Source: Centroberyx gerrardi (lineage: Eukaryota; Chordata; Actinopteri; Beryciformes; Berycidae). From it: a stretch of DNA of 64,000 bases. The notes beneath the pieces are model-generated. The model did no database searches. It was not told where the DNA came from and saw only the letters and a list, made by a program, of their open reading frames with translations. Positions within the stretch are counted from its first letter, which is position 1; each line of letters begins with the position of its first letter. The stretch spans positions 15,222,854 to 15,286,853 of the forward strand of contig NC_136000.1 of NCBI RefSeq assembly GCF_048128805.1, in the 5' to 3' direction. Made by a program: the position numbers and the translations under genes. Positions 40,181 through 52,089 of this stretch are shown one piece after another.

Positions 40181-43100
40181 CTACTGGAGAGGGACTGCTT
40201 GTGTCTGAGAGTGAGCGCTCAGTTTTAAGTTACAGTCCGAGGTCTTGTCACAGTGCCGACTCGCTGGCTCTTCTGCCTGTGAGGGGTCCGTTTCATTTTG
40301 CTCCGGTACCAAGTCATTTACCTCATCAGCCTCTGCTGATCTAACAGGTGGATTATCTTGCCTCTTCTCCCTGACCTCTGGCTCCTCCGTCGGCCCCGTT
40401 TCCTCCTCAGGATCTTTGACTTTGTGTACAATGAAAAGGTGTCTGTTGAGAGACAGCAGAGATGTGAAACACAGACCACAGTGAAGGCACTGAGGAGTGT
40501 TTCCATCAGTTTTATGCTGAGGTATATGCTGCTGGAACTGTGCACTGTCCTCCGTGATGAAGCCACACTTTGAACAGCGAAACTGAGCTTTCAGACGCTT
40601 GGCTGAGGGAACGTCTTGACTACCAGCGCGACCCTGCGCCGCCTCCTGTCTGCCCATGGCAGGTCTTTTTGAAATAAGCCCCTGCAAATCACACAAGCCA
40701 TACATCTTAATATGATTAACAGATCCATAAGATGTATATTTGTGACTGCTGTAATTATTTTGTTCTTTCTGTGTTAAGAAATAAAATCAAACAAAAAAAT
40801 TACCTCTCCCAAGGCCTTGTTGGATTCCTGTATAGCTGTTTTTGGCATTAGGCTTAGATCAGGATTTTTGATTCCATGCATAAGACTGATGTGAGTCTTC
40901 AACATCACACTTGTCGCAAATACTGTCTTGGTATCCGAGCAATACCTTAAGAATGAAAAACATACAACATGCCAACACAGAATTAGATTTTGTATGATTG
41001 ACAGTCCAGAGGATTTAATCAAAAATAACCTGTGACAACATAGCGATTCATTCATTTTAAAATATTATAAAAAAATCTTACCAGCAAGTGTAAATTTTCT
41101 TTTTTCCATCATGGTCATTGCGAATATGTCTTCTTAAACTGGTTGTAGAGTTGAAAGACCGCTCACACTGCCGACATGGATACCGCTTCAGTGACTGTTG
41201 ATAAAAAAAAAAATATATATATATTTTTTTTAAAAGACTGATGACAAGCCTGACAAATGGATGTACTGAGAATGGAATGGTTACTTCTAACAAATATCTC
41301 ACTTGTCATGTCAAGTCATGTCATCTACATGACAAGTAGGCTACTTAATTATTCTATTAATTTATTTTACAGACACAATGCACATGAATAAACATTAGAA
41401 ATGTGTCAGAGTTAGCAAAGACGGCTAGTTTTCATCTGTAGTCCTTGGACAGATGTTATTAATAGCTACCTAGAATTAAAAGCAAATATTAAAAACAGAA
41501 CCAGAGGACAACACTGAGGCAGATACACATGACAACATGTAGCAGAGTATTGGTGACAGGGCAACACTTAAGCAGATATTAAAACACAGGATATAGGCAT
41601 GCTCACTGAGAGCAAACAAGTCAGGACAACATTTACAAACAACACAGACCTTGATTAGTAGGATACAGATATGCAAACAGTTAGCAAAGACATAGACAGA
41701 CAAGTTAAAAGACAGTGTGCTAAATTGCCAGAACAGCAGCAGAAAGAGCCACCCTAATTTAGTGCTGGCATATTTGATTATTAGTGAGCCAAGATTATAA
41801 CTCAAAAAAGGACTGGTATGTATTTGAGTATATAATAAAGGTCTTTGGTTTAACACAATTAACTGCAATGAAGACAGATTTAGAACACATTCCAGCATGT
41901 GGAATTCATGATCGCTCACCCTCCCATGGTTGGTCTTCATGTGAGCAACGTAGGCATCTCGGTCAGGGAACCACTGCAGACACTCTCCGCACGTCCAGCC
42001 GGTGGGCTTCACACGAGGCTTGCTGTCCTGCTCTGCCTTCTTTCTGGGAATATCTGTGTGTTTGACAGGGCTGTGACCCTTCAGCTGTTGCACTGCTGAA
42101 GGAGTATCCTGGTACCAAGCAGTCCTGTCCGCTTGTTTACTGTTTTTTCCTGCCTCTGCTCTCAGTATTCCACCATGCACACTCTACAAAACAGAGAAAA
42201 TATAGCGAAATCATGAGGAAAAAAAACATTGCACTTTAAGTTTAATGATTATACACAATAAAAGAAACCCACAAATGCATAATAATGCATGCCTGCCAAA
42301 TGTATCACTCACAGTGGGTTCACTTTAAACTGATGTGTGCATTTATATTCAATCACACACACATGATGTTTTCATAAAAAATACAAGCGAGGCCAACCTT
42401 GAAGTGCTGCATTAGCAGCTGCTTTTGGGGAAAAACCGAGGTGCATTCTGGACACTTGAATACACAAGTAACAAGCTTGTTGGCATTCTGATGGAAGTGC
42501 TGAAACAGTAACTGCTTTTTCTTGAACACTGTCTCACATGAACACTTAAAGATTAGCCTGCAACAGGAAGGAAGGAAAAACAGTTTAAAAAAAAATCAAG
42601 TGAATCAGAACATGCAGAATGTATTATAAAAGGAAATATAAAACTTTGGTAACACTTTAGATTAGGGAACACATATTAACTATTAACTATGGGTTTTCCC
42701 TCAATAGTTTAATAATTTCCCTCAATAACATGTTATACTAGCACCTTATAACCCCCAAACTGAGCAAAGCATACTGAGAGCCTAATTCATGTGCAACAAC
42801 TTGCCATAAACACTAATCAGGAGGCTGTTGAGGGAAAAGCCATAGTTAATGGTCTACTTGTAGAATACAATAGTGCAGAACAAGGTGCTAATAGGTGATT
42901 AGTAATGACTAATAATGAACCAATATGCATGTTAATAAGCAACTTATTAATAGTTAACATGAGTTACCTAATCTAAAGTGTCACCAAAACTTTAAACAGC
43001 CGAGTCAAGAGATGTTAACTTACTGAGGGGATATTTTGGTAGCGTTGTGTTTATTTTTCAAATGAATTTCACAGCTGTCAGAGGACTTGAAGGCAACTGG

Positions 43101-45855
43101 ACAGATGGAGCATTTATAGAAGACCTCACAGTGTTTCTCTTCAATGTGATTCTTTTGACCTTGCAGTGTCTTGAAAACCATATCACAGTGAAGACACCTG
43201 GAAGACAAGGAAACAGAATGCCACTTTCTTGTATTTCACATTACGTCACTCTGAGGCTTTTTTAATAAGGCCTGTTTTGAATATTTGGCTTACTTACTTG
43301 TGCCAGGCCTTGCGTGTGTAATGCAGGCAGTTTTCCTTCACATGCTTCTGTATGTCCGCAGAGCGACTCAGCGCACCACACTCGGGGCAGCAGTAAGGGG
43401 ACTTGTGTGCATGAATGCGTTGGTGAGCTCTGAAGCTACACTTGTTGGGTAACAACATTGAGCACACCTTACATATCTATATATTATGAAAGAACATGAG
43501 GGAAAGAATAAAAAAGATATAACTGAAACATGGAAAATGCACAACATGAAACATTGGTCACAGAGCTTTCAATATTCCTATGAAATATCTACTCACTAGT
43601 CCTTCCATGTCTTCTTGGAGCCTCTGGTAATGGCCTGCAAGTGCTCTGTAGTCGGATAATTGCTTGTTACACTCCAGGCAACGCAGTCGGTGGCGAATGA
43701 CATTGTCTGGATACAAGGGCATGACTGGTTGGTTTTTAGGTGAGGGCGACGGTGAGGCATAGGAGTCCACATTCACAGATTCAGCACTCGAGGGTACAAA
43801 CATTTGTTCCTCTGCTATGGGTTTCATATACAGCTGCGTGCACTGCATCACCATTCCGTTGTTCTTGTGCTCCCGTGCGTGTGCCAACAGGGCACACTTG
43901 TTGAAGAACACCAGTGTCTTTGCACAGTGGGTACATGCTACTTCAATGTGAACGCTCCTTCTGCCATAATGATACTTGAGGCTCCTCTCCACCCCAAAGG
44001 AGTCCCCGCACTCGAGGCAGCAGTATCCACGTGGCGGAAGGCTGATGTTGCTCTCTGCAGGTGGATTCAGGTTGGGCACATATGTAGGCACAGGGTTGGC
44101 GTTGTTCAAGAGTCTGTTTAACGTTCCTGCTGCTGTGTTGGGGATGGAGGTGCGTGGGTAAGGGCTGGCTGTCTTAACCTGATGCACCAATGGGACAGTG
44201 CTGTACACCGTAGGGGAGAGCGTGTGCTGGCTCTGTTGATGGGAGGTGGACCGTGCAGTGACTGAGGCAGCAACACTGTGAGGGACCAGGTTCAGATTAG
44301 CTAAGTGCATTGCTTTGGGAAGGAAGTTTGTACTAGTTGCATGGCCTGTTTGGGCTGGTGTTATCCTCTTTGGTTTCTGCCCTTGATGTGCAACAGATCT
44401 TCTAACAGGACCACTAGTATTATGGAAAATTGTTGGGGATTGCATTATGCCCGACTTCCTGGAGTGTCCTTCTGCTTTGTTGTGTAAAATCTTTGAGGAA
44501 GATGTACTAACTGGAATACCTTTAGTATGCATTCCAACAGTGCTATCAGCAACCACATTTTGAGACTGATGAGGAGACATATTGCAGTAAGAATCTTCAC
44601 TAATCATACTCTGCGACGGAGAGGATTCATAGGCAGATTGAACTTCATCCGTTTCTGAATCGGGCAACACACTGGTGACCGTGCGCTTGATCTGCCCGGA
44701 CATGGTTTTGATGGTCTTAATTCTGACCCTTGGTATGGCTGGGGGCGAACCAGATGCCATTGCAGGGGATGCTTTGCCACTACTATCACTGCAGATGCTT
44801 ACGGGGCTGTCAGAAGGCTTCATTAGCCGTTTCACAGCTTCAAGAGGACTCCTGGGGCTTCGCGGCGATATAGGCACCTTGAGACTAGCCTTCATACAGT
44901 CATTCTGAACCGCAGACGATTCTCTAGGATTAGTTGGCTCACTGGGATCCGTCCTAGCATTCAGAGCTACCAGTGCTTCAAGGCAAGAAGATAATTTAGA
45001 TGTTTGAGATTTGACATGTGGAAGAGAGGTGGGAACATCCAGCTTGGTTGCTGTATTGCAGTTGCCCTCAATAAAGTTTTGGTTACCGCTTGTAGGGGCC
45101 AGTGTACTGCGTAATGTATCTGCTTTATCCGTTTGGTCACTGGCATAGATTTCAGACAGCTCCTCAGTCCTCGTAGTTTCTGTTTCGATGGATTCTGCTC
45201 CGCTCCTCTGAGTGTTCTCGGGAATATCAGAGTCCTTTGGGCAAGCATCAAACATGCTGAGGTCTAGTTTTTTTGGATTGTCTGACATGGAAGGTTCCAC
45301 CAACACTGAAGCTTCAGGGAAACAGGGTCTCTCTTGTTTTGGACGGATATCATCTCTACTACTTTGAGTGTCTTCAGATTCAGGACTAGAGATGGGACTA
45401 AATTGAGAAAAAGTCTGGGAAAATATTGGCGTTCCTTCAGGTTTGTGCTGAATGGGTGCCTTCCCAAGAAGTTCTCTTGGGCTATCCCCATTTAATGCAG
45501 ACACAAATGCTTTGGAAAAGCCAGAGTTAGTTGACTCATCAGAGTCAAGAGAGGTTCCCGGTCCCCTGAATCCATTTTGCAATGTTGGTCCTGAGTGAAG
45601 CCTATCACCAAAACCCTCCAAGGACTCCTGACGACTTGTGTTTTTCACAATAACACTTACGACAGGAACATCTGCTGCAGTGCCAGCTTGGTTAACCAAT
45701 AAGCTGTCATCCAGACATATCCCTGTGTGTTTCAGCTGACTCTCTGTGTCCTCATGACTCTCCTGGATGGGCTCTTTGGCATCCAATCCCGTGGCATCTG
45801 GGATGTCAAAGGCAGCCAGAAGATCATCAAAATCTGGGGTTTTCATGTCACCCAT
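40181..45855 (-). CDS. znf592: Zinc finger protein 592
   Basis: Eight coding exons on the minus strand: 45855-43597, 43476-43298, 43197-43024, 42557-42398, 42183-41920, 41194-41082, 40945-40804, 40681-40181. They sum to 3792 nt, 1263 aa (human about 1267). It belongs to the ZNF592/ZNF687/ZNF532 family, nuclear proteins that associate with ZMYND8 in chromatin regulation. The start [20 protein letters not shown] is the family's invariant N-terminal motif, followed by a long Ser/Pro-rich region and the conserved block [21 protein letters not shown]2H2 fingers begin in exon 1 ([40 protein letters not shown]) and continue through every later exon, e.g. [20 protein letters not shown] and [20 protein letters not shown]. 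Placement beside nmb, alpk3 and slc28a1 identifies the 592 paralogue. The start ATG lies 23 nt below a CCCCAG acceptor, so exon 1 is non-coding. Confidence 0.95.
42648..42985. mobile_element. hAT-type MITE, 8-bp target duplication
   Basis: Terminal inverted repeats GGTAACACTTTAGATTAGG (left) and CCTAATCTAAAGTGTCACC (right) enclose 338 bp in a ZNF592 intron. AAAACTTT flanks both sides (42640-42647 and 42986-42993), the 8-bp target duplication of hAT elements. It has no coding capacity. Confidence 0.8.
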
Positions 45856-46318
45856 GTTTGGACGGTATCATAAACCTGGGGAAACACACAAAGCGATAGT
45901 CCGTCATGTTAGAAGTGATGACAGTAAAACAAACTGCTGTTTTGATAACTGATAAACAAACTACCAAGCAGCTACCGTTAGCTCTCTATGCTAACCTTAG
46001 CAAGCCTACTAAGAGCAAGTCAGCCCAAGGTAAACAGGTTTGCTATTTTCTGTTTGTGTAGCTAATATATCGGCTGACAACTAACTTTACAAGTAGGTCA
46101 ACAACGACTACACACTATTTAATCACTACGGATGACCAAATTCTCTAAAAGCCCCACGGCACGAGCAGTTGTTTTGATGTTTCATATACGAGCTAGATGC
46201 AGTAAGTTAGCCTAGTAGCGAATGTAGCCAGATAGCTAGCAAGTTAGCTTAGCTACAAGCAAATTATACGTTAGTTATTGTGAACTCGCCACCCATCGAT
46301 GCAACACAGCCCGCTTAC

Positions 46319-46470
46319 CATCTGATCCGACTGAGGTGTGCAACTCTAATAAATTCTATAGCTATCGACGCTAGGTGGTTTGCTGGCCAGCTAAGCTATC
46401 TTTAGCTGCAGCAGCCGTTCACAGCTAGGTTAGCAAGCTACTAACTTCGCTTCTCTTCTTCCTCCGTTCC
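46319..46470 (-). other. ZNF592 5'-UTR exon
   Basis: A GTAAGC donor on the minus strand directly below 46319 would pair with the CCCCAG acceptor just above the coding exon (45875). The upstream boundary is estimated only. Confidence 0.4.
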
Positions 46471-47025
46471 AAGGGTGCTGAAGCCCTCAACGATGTCTTA
46501 CAGACGACTGGCGGTGACAACTACTGCTCCCACGAAACACGGTCCTTCAGCTCAGCAAACACTTGGCTGCTGAAAAATGCAGTTTCTGTACAACTGCAAA
46601 GTCTTTGACATTTACTTGGTATGTGTAAAAGTATCATATTAATACCATATGCACTACACCAAAAGCCAAGTTTGAACATGTATGCTTGGAGACAGCTGCA
46701 CTGACAACCCTACGGACAATTATAATGTCAGGATACACATTTGAATAAACCAGCCTAAGATTTTTGATGGTCTGAGCTTGTTAGACTATCAATATGTTTG
46801 TTTTTCTCTATGCCCAATTTATTAATCTCATCACTTGGTAGTCTTGCTCTTATCCAAGAAAGTAAACAAATGATTTATAACATCTTTCTACTAAAAACCC
46901 TTTGTCATATCAATAAGTGGTGTTGCTAAAAGATTATATGCGTTGTCTGTAGCTGTCATAGAAAAACACTTACATGCTACATTATTTGTCGAGTCGCTCA
47001 CAGCTGACAAGCATATCTAGTGCTA

Positions 47026-47675
47026 CAGGGCTGCCAAGTTTTGACTTCAGCTTGGAGTGAGATTTGTTTTTGTTTTACTATTTTTTAAATTAAAAAAAAA
47101 TTCCTGCATTTTTACACCACCTAACCTCTTGGATTAAGTCAAGAAACAGCAACCCTGTATAATGTTAACCAAAAATGTAAAATTATGTTATATTACTAGA
47201 TTTCAGCATTGAGGTACTTACATTCATGATTTTGCATAGGCATACTAACCTAAAAACCTATTATTGGGAATCGCGACAAAGTTTCAGAGTGACAGACACA
47301 GAGCGTCCCCGTAACCATAGTAACTCACTCTCACTCCTGCCTGCCTGCGCACGGCGCGAGAGGAGAGGGAGAGACGCAGAAGAGCCGCTGACTGAGCAGC
47401 ATGCATGGGAATAAATGCAGCATGCATGGGAATAAATTACAATACAGTATAATAGATTTGTGTATATTTCTCGCTTTCCCCTGATGGTCTGAATAACTTG
47501 CTGCTGCACTGTCTTGTCTGTCCGTGCGCTGTCAGTTTCCTCTTTTCGCGCCGCGACGTTATCAGTTATGAATTTGTTTTTCACTGCGTGAGAAAATAGA
47601 CTTGTGGCGTGAGAGCGTGTGAAAAGTGTCACTTGCGTGAGTCTCACGGTCAATGCGTGAGAGTTGGCAGCCCTG
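47026..47675. mobile_element. hAT-like non-autonomous element, CAGGGCTGCCAA ends
   Basis: It begins CAGGGCTGCCAA and ends TTGGCAGCCCTG, with AGTGCTA on both flanks (47019-47025 and 47676-47682). The right interior, read on the minus strand, is CTCTCACGCATTGACCGTGA, a motif shared by many fish hAT ends. About 650 bp. A 130-codon minus-strand frame inside is unlike any transposase I recognise. Confidence 0.65.
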
Positions 47676-48267
47676 AGTGCTAGTTTTCACTTTTTTATTC
47701 AGTAGGCTGCTAGCCAGAGTTGTCTGGCAGGAGTTTGAAGTAACTCATCTGAAAGACAAACAGATGGGTTAGGAGTTAGCCTGATTAAGCAACCTTTCTG
47801 GAAGACAACCATAATCTTAGAAGGCGTCATTTGCTTTTGGTAGGCCACTAGTTATCTGTGTGGCAGGACATTTCCATAGGTTGGGGACACATTAAAGGAT
47901 TCGGTCCAATTTACACCATATTTGCCCATCCCGATTGGGGCTTGGATGGGACCAATGGCAGCCTGGCAGACATTATCTGGTAGTGTGAGGGGTTTACAGA
48001 TTCAATCTTAACCACAGCTATCGACTTGCAGACTAATCTGAAACACCCCGATAATATCCAACATGTTCAATATGTATGCACAATAATATCTGCACGAGTC
48101 CTGAACGAGTCTGTAGTAGGCTATGTGGAGATCACAGATTCATTCCAAGAGCAGAGACTGCCAATAGCCAACGAGAGCTTATAGTTTACAGTGAGTGTTA
48201 TATTTAAGCAATATCACACGAGAGGGAGTTCTGTTGTACTGTACATCAGCACGGCTTTGATTCGGCC

Positions 48268-48996
48268 ATAGAGAGCCTAAGTCCCTCCCCTTCCGGTGGA
48301 CCACCATGGGACCTTATTTCGGAAAAAATATGTACGGTAGTCAACGGCGAGAGACAAATAATTGTTTGATCCCGTTTGAATTGTGCCATGAATTACACAT
48401 ATGATGTTTTGTCAATTTAAAAGATAATTTTGCAAGTCAAGAAAGTCGCAGTTTGTCGTAAAACTGTTGAACTATAAGACTGTAAAAATACGTAATTAGA
48501 AAGACTACACACCCAAAAGTCACGCAAGTGACGTAACTTCCTCTCTCCACAAGCTACCCAGAGCCGCTGAAGCTAAGTCCCTCTCAGATAGCAGGAGTAT
48601 TATACACAACCTGGAAGGTAGACAGTAAGAATGGATTTAAACTGGTTTAGGATAGTTTTAGTACAGTGGGGGCTAACGTTAACGCGATGCCTGTGTGTTT
48701 CCTATGTTTCGTTCCATGTTGGTGTTGGTGACGTATATTGTGCGAGACGAGAGATGTAGTTCACTGAGCGGTTTCACACAAAACTAAACGTTACTGTACT
48801 GTTTTACAACAAACTGCGACTTTCTTGACTTGCAAAATTATCTTTTAAATTGACAAAACATCATATGTGTAAGTCATGGCACAATTCAAACGGGATCAAA
48901 CAATTATTTGTCTCTCGCCGTTGACTACCGTACATATTTTTTCCGAAATAAGGTCCCATGGGGGACAGCAGAAGGGGAGGGACTTAGGCTCTCTAT
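48268..48996. mobile_element. Large foldback element, ~197-bp inverted arms
   Basis: The left arm (48268-48464) starts ATAGAGAGCCTAAGTCCCTC. The right arm (48801-48996) is its reverse complement with only a few differences, mainly one 9-10 base block near the outer end (CCGGTGGACCA against CTGCTGTCCCC). A 336-bp centre separates them. No clear target duplication or transposase. The superfamily is unknown to me. Confidence 0.75.
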
Positions 48997-51026
48997 AGAC
49001 ACGTTTTTCATGTTTCTGTGTTTTGGGGGAGGAGTTGGCATGTTACCCATGGCGCCGCTCTTCTCCTGTAAGACAGCGTTGAGGGCCGAAACACCCATTG
49101 AGCTCTTCCTCCTTGCAGTCCGTTGCTACACGGCAGTCACACACCCCTTTTCCTGCCGTAGCTCACAGACGCCAAGTCATCCTTTCACACAGCCAATATT
49201 TTCTTTTCTTCACACCTTGAAGACTACAGCATGCAACCTTTTCGAGGGGCTGGCAGAGAAGTAAATCCTACAATAATGCTGTCCAAAGTTGTCAAAGCTG
49301 ACAGTTATATGGATTCAAATCTAAGTTAATGTAAGTTGAGTGATGAATCCCACTAAACTAAATGTGTGTTTTGTTTTGTTTTCATTGAAACGGTGGTTGG
49401 GTTTTGGTTTTAGCCTGTAATAAGTAGCATAGGCAAGACTAGAGAGAGCAGTGTGATAAAACACACTGAAAGTTCAGTATAGTTTGTGTATTTTGCGTAT
49501 CAGAATCAACCCTACAAAATATTTCAGTCACCCCAAAGACTGATTCATGCCCTAGTCAATATGAGTTTATAATTTGCATAAAAAATTGTCTTGGGTTAGT
49601 GAACCAGTTACTTAACCAATAAATGTAATGTTAGGTCATTAATTTCTGCTAATGTATTTCAAGGTCTGTAAGGCCTACTGAATGCTCAGTGAACACAAAG
49701 AAAACAAGTCCTTACTTTTAAATAACAACTAATGTTTTATCACCTGCCTCCAGATGGACTGAGCCCCCATTCAGTTTCATGAGCCATGGATCAATTCCAT
49801 TTTCCATAACTTTGCCAGGCTATCTGAGAGTTTCTGTGTGAGACAAAATAAGATTTGAACAGCAATGAGTAGAACAAATAGCTGCCAGTAAATCCAATCA
49901 TGAATCATCACTCGGAAAATAAATTACAAATTGTGCTGTGATAGATTTAATGGATCAGATAAAAGCAATAACTGATTCGGCACCAACTACCTATTTTCTG
50001 TATTTTCTGTGACTTTGACCTGACGTTGCTGCTTTTTCTGCAATTACAGGAGAACTGGTTGTTTTTAACTATATAAAACGTTTTTTATTGATTGCCTGTT
50101 TAAAGGTGTGGGGGTCACAAATCAGACCTGCCACAAATATGATGCAATTATATTTTAATCGAATGTCCCTGTCTAATGAATGATGGGCAAGTTTCCTATC
50201 GTAGATGATTAATAACAGGAACCAAATTTTACAACACTGTTATCTTATGTATATAAAGTAATTAGTTTTTTTTTTTTTTATAATAAGGAGTTGATAAGTG
50301 CTTTCTAATAGCTTTTTAATCATGCTATCATGTTATTGCTTTACACCACATGCCTCTTGAGTCACTGATGGGAAGTTTTCTTTAGAGATAAGAAGCAAGC
50401 AAGGTGTTCTTTTAATGACTTATAAGTTGAAAGTATGGGTGGAGCGCAGTTGAGGATTAATTCACTATTTATTCCCGTTAGACACGTAGCACAGTTTCTC
50501 AAAGTCAGCTCTGACTAACAAATGATCCTTGTGTCAGAATCTCACATCTTATCAAATGAGGTACTTGGTAAAGATTGCTTCTAATCAAATACTGCTTTTC
50601 TATGGTCCAGCAAATCAATTCCAGTGCATCATCACGTTTATGCTTACGTCAAGTACTTCCTGAGAAACAGATCAGAGCAGCACGTAACGTTTCTGTTAAT
50701 TAGTGATAAGATGCTTCATGGAGGGCAGAGTATATTTTCCTGCAGTATTTTACAACACAGCATTTCTCACCCAGGATAAGAGGAAGCACAATGAGTAAGC
50801 TATTAGCTCTGCTTCTCCCTGAAATTAACTGTCTGTGTTGCAGTTGTGAACCGGTATTTTTGTGCACCATTCTGAACAAGATAAGCATGAAGACAGTGTG
50901 GAGTGTTTTTTTTTAAGGTTCTTTGATCTCACAGAGGAAAAATAGAAACACAACTTGGCATTTGTTAGTTAAATCTGCTCTTCCAAAGGCTGCTACACTG
51001 AAGTAAACATTGACTCTGTTTTTCAG
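48997..51026. other. Upstream region of slc28a1
   Basis: Two kilobases that must contain, or lead to, the 5' end of the slc28a1-like gene. I could not identify a first coding exon with compatible phase. A GTAAAT donor-like site at 49260 follows a short ATG frame (49231 on), but it does not join the next exon in frame. Confidence 0.4.
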
Positions 51027-52030
51027 CAGAAACCAACAGCACCCAGCTCACAGATGCAAGCCACACCACGGGAAACGGTGTGGACAACCATGCTTTTGAA
51101 ATAGAGGTATGTATTTGCTGTAATTGTCAAAGGAAATTGTACAATGTGATTGTCTGTATAAAATTCCTTTTTTTTCTTTAGGAGGGCACTATCTCTGATA
51201 GTAGCGATGTCCGAAGGCAGGAGTCTACAAGGGGATTGGGATCATACTTGAGGTGTGTCATCTCAATTTTAAGTGATTGTCTTCTGTAAAAGAATTAGTG
51301 ATGGTATTATGTGAAGGTGCAATACTACAAATAATTATCACAGCAGGTGCACTGCATTGTATATACATTTTTGGTAATACACAGTGAGAACTAACCTCTA
51401 ATTTGTTCTGCATGAACTAACCTCTAATTTGTTCTGCATGTCAGACAAGTTTCCAAGCCATTTACCGCCACAGAGGATTACATCAGGGCTCACTCAAAAA
51501 CCATCAAATATATTGTTCTGGGCATACTTGGAGCAGGTAAATTTTTTTTGGTCTGACCATGTGTTTTGCTGTTTTGCAACTCTGTATCTTAATGGTATTG
51601 TTTATGAAGCAAGACAATATTACAAGGCAGTGAGCAAAAAATGAGCAAATTAAGCAGTATGTAAAGCATTCTGTGAGACTCCTTGGACATTGTTTTCCCT
51701 CTGTTGTGTGTTCATTTTTGATCAAACACTGTTTTTCTGTTGTGTAGGTTATGTAGCTTACTTCATCACTGCCTGTGTATTGGATTTCCAGAGGGCCACT
51801 GCTCTTGTAGTCTTAACCAGTTTGGCAGTTGTGTCGAAAGCCTACGATCTTTTGAAGCAATACAAGGGAGATAGCATCAGCCAGTGTTTCAAACCTGCAG
51901 CAAGATGCTTCAGATCTAACTTGAAATGGATAAAATGGTGAGTAGATGCCATATCAATACTTGCATTGGCTTCACATTGTAATGAGCTGACATGACAGGT
52001 TTAGGTGTCAGTATATCTCTATTGAATGTG

Positions 52031-52089
<59 letters not shown>

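Noticed and set aside
47261-47653. 130-codon minus-strand frame in the hAT-like element
   Set aside because: No hAT dimerisation or RNase-H-like motif visible; probably non-coding element sequence.
48908-49264. 118-codon plus-strand frame
   Set aside because: Spans the arm of the foldback element and its flank; no phase-compatible splice to slc28a1.
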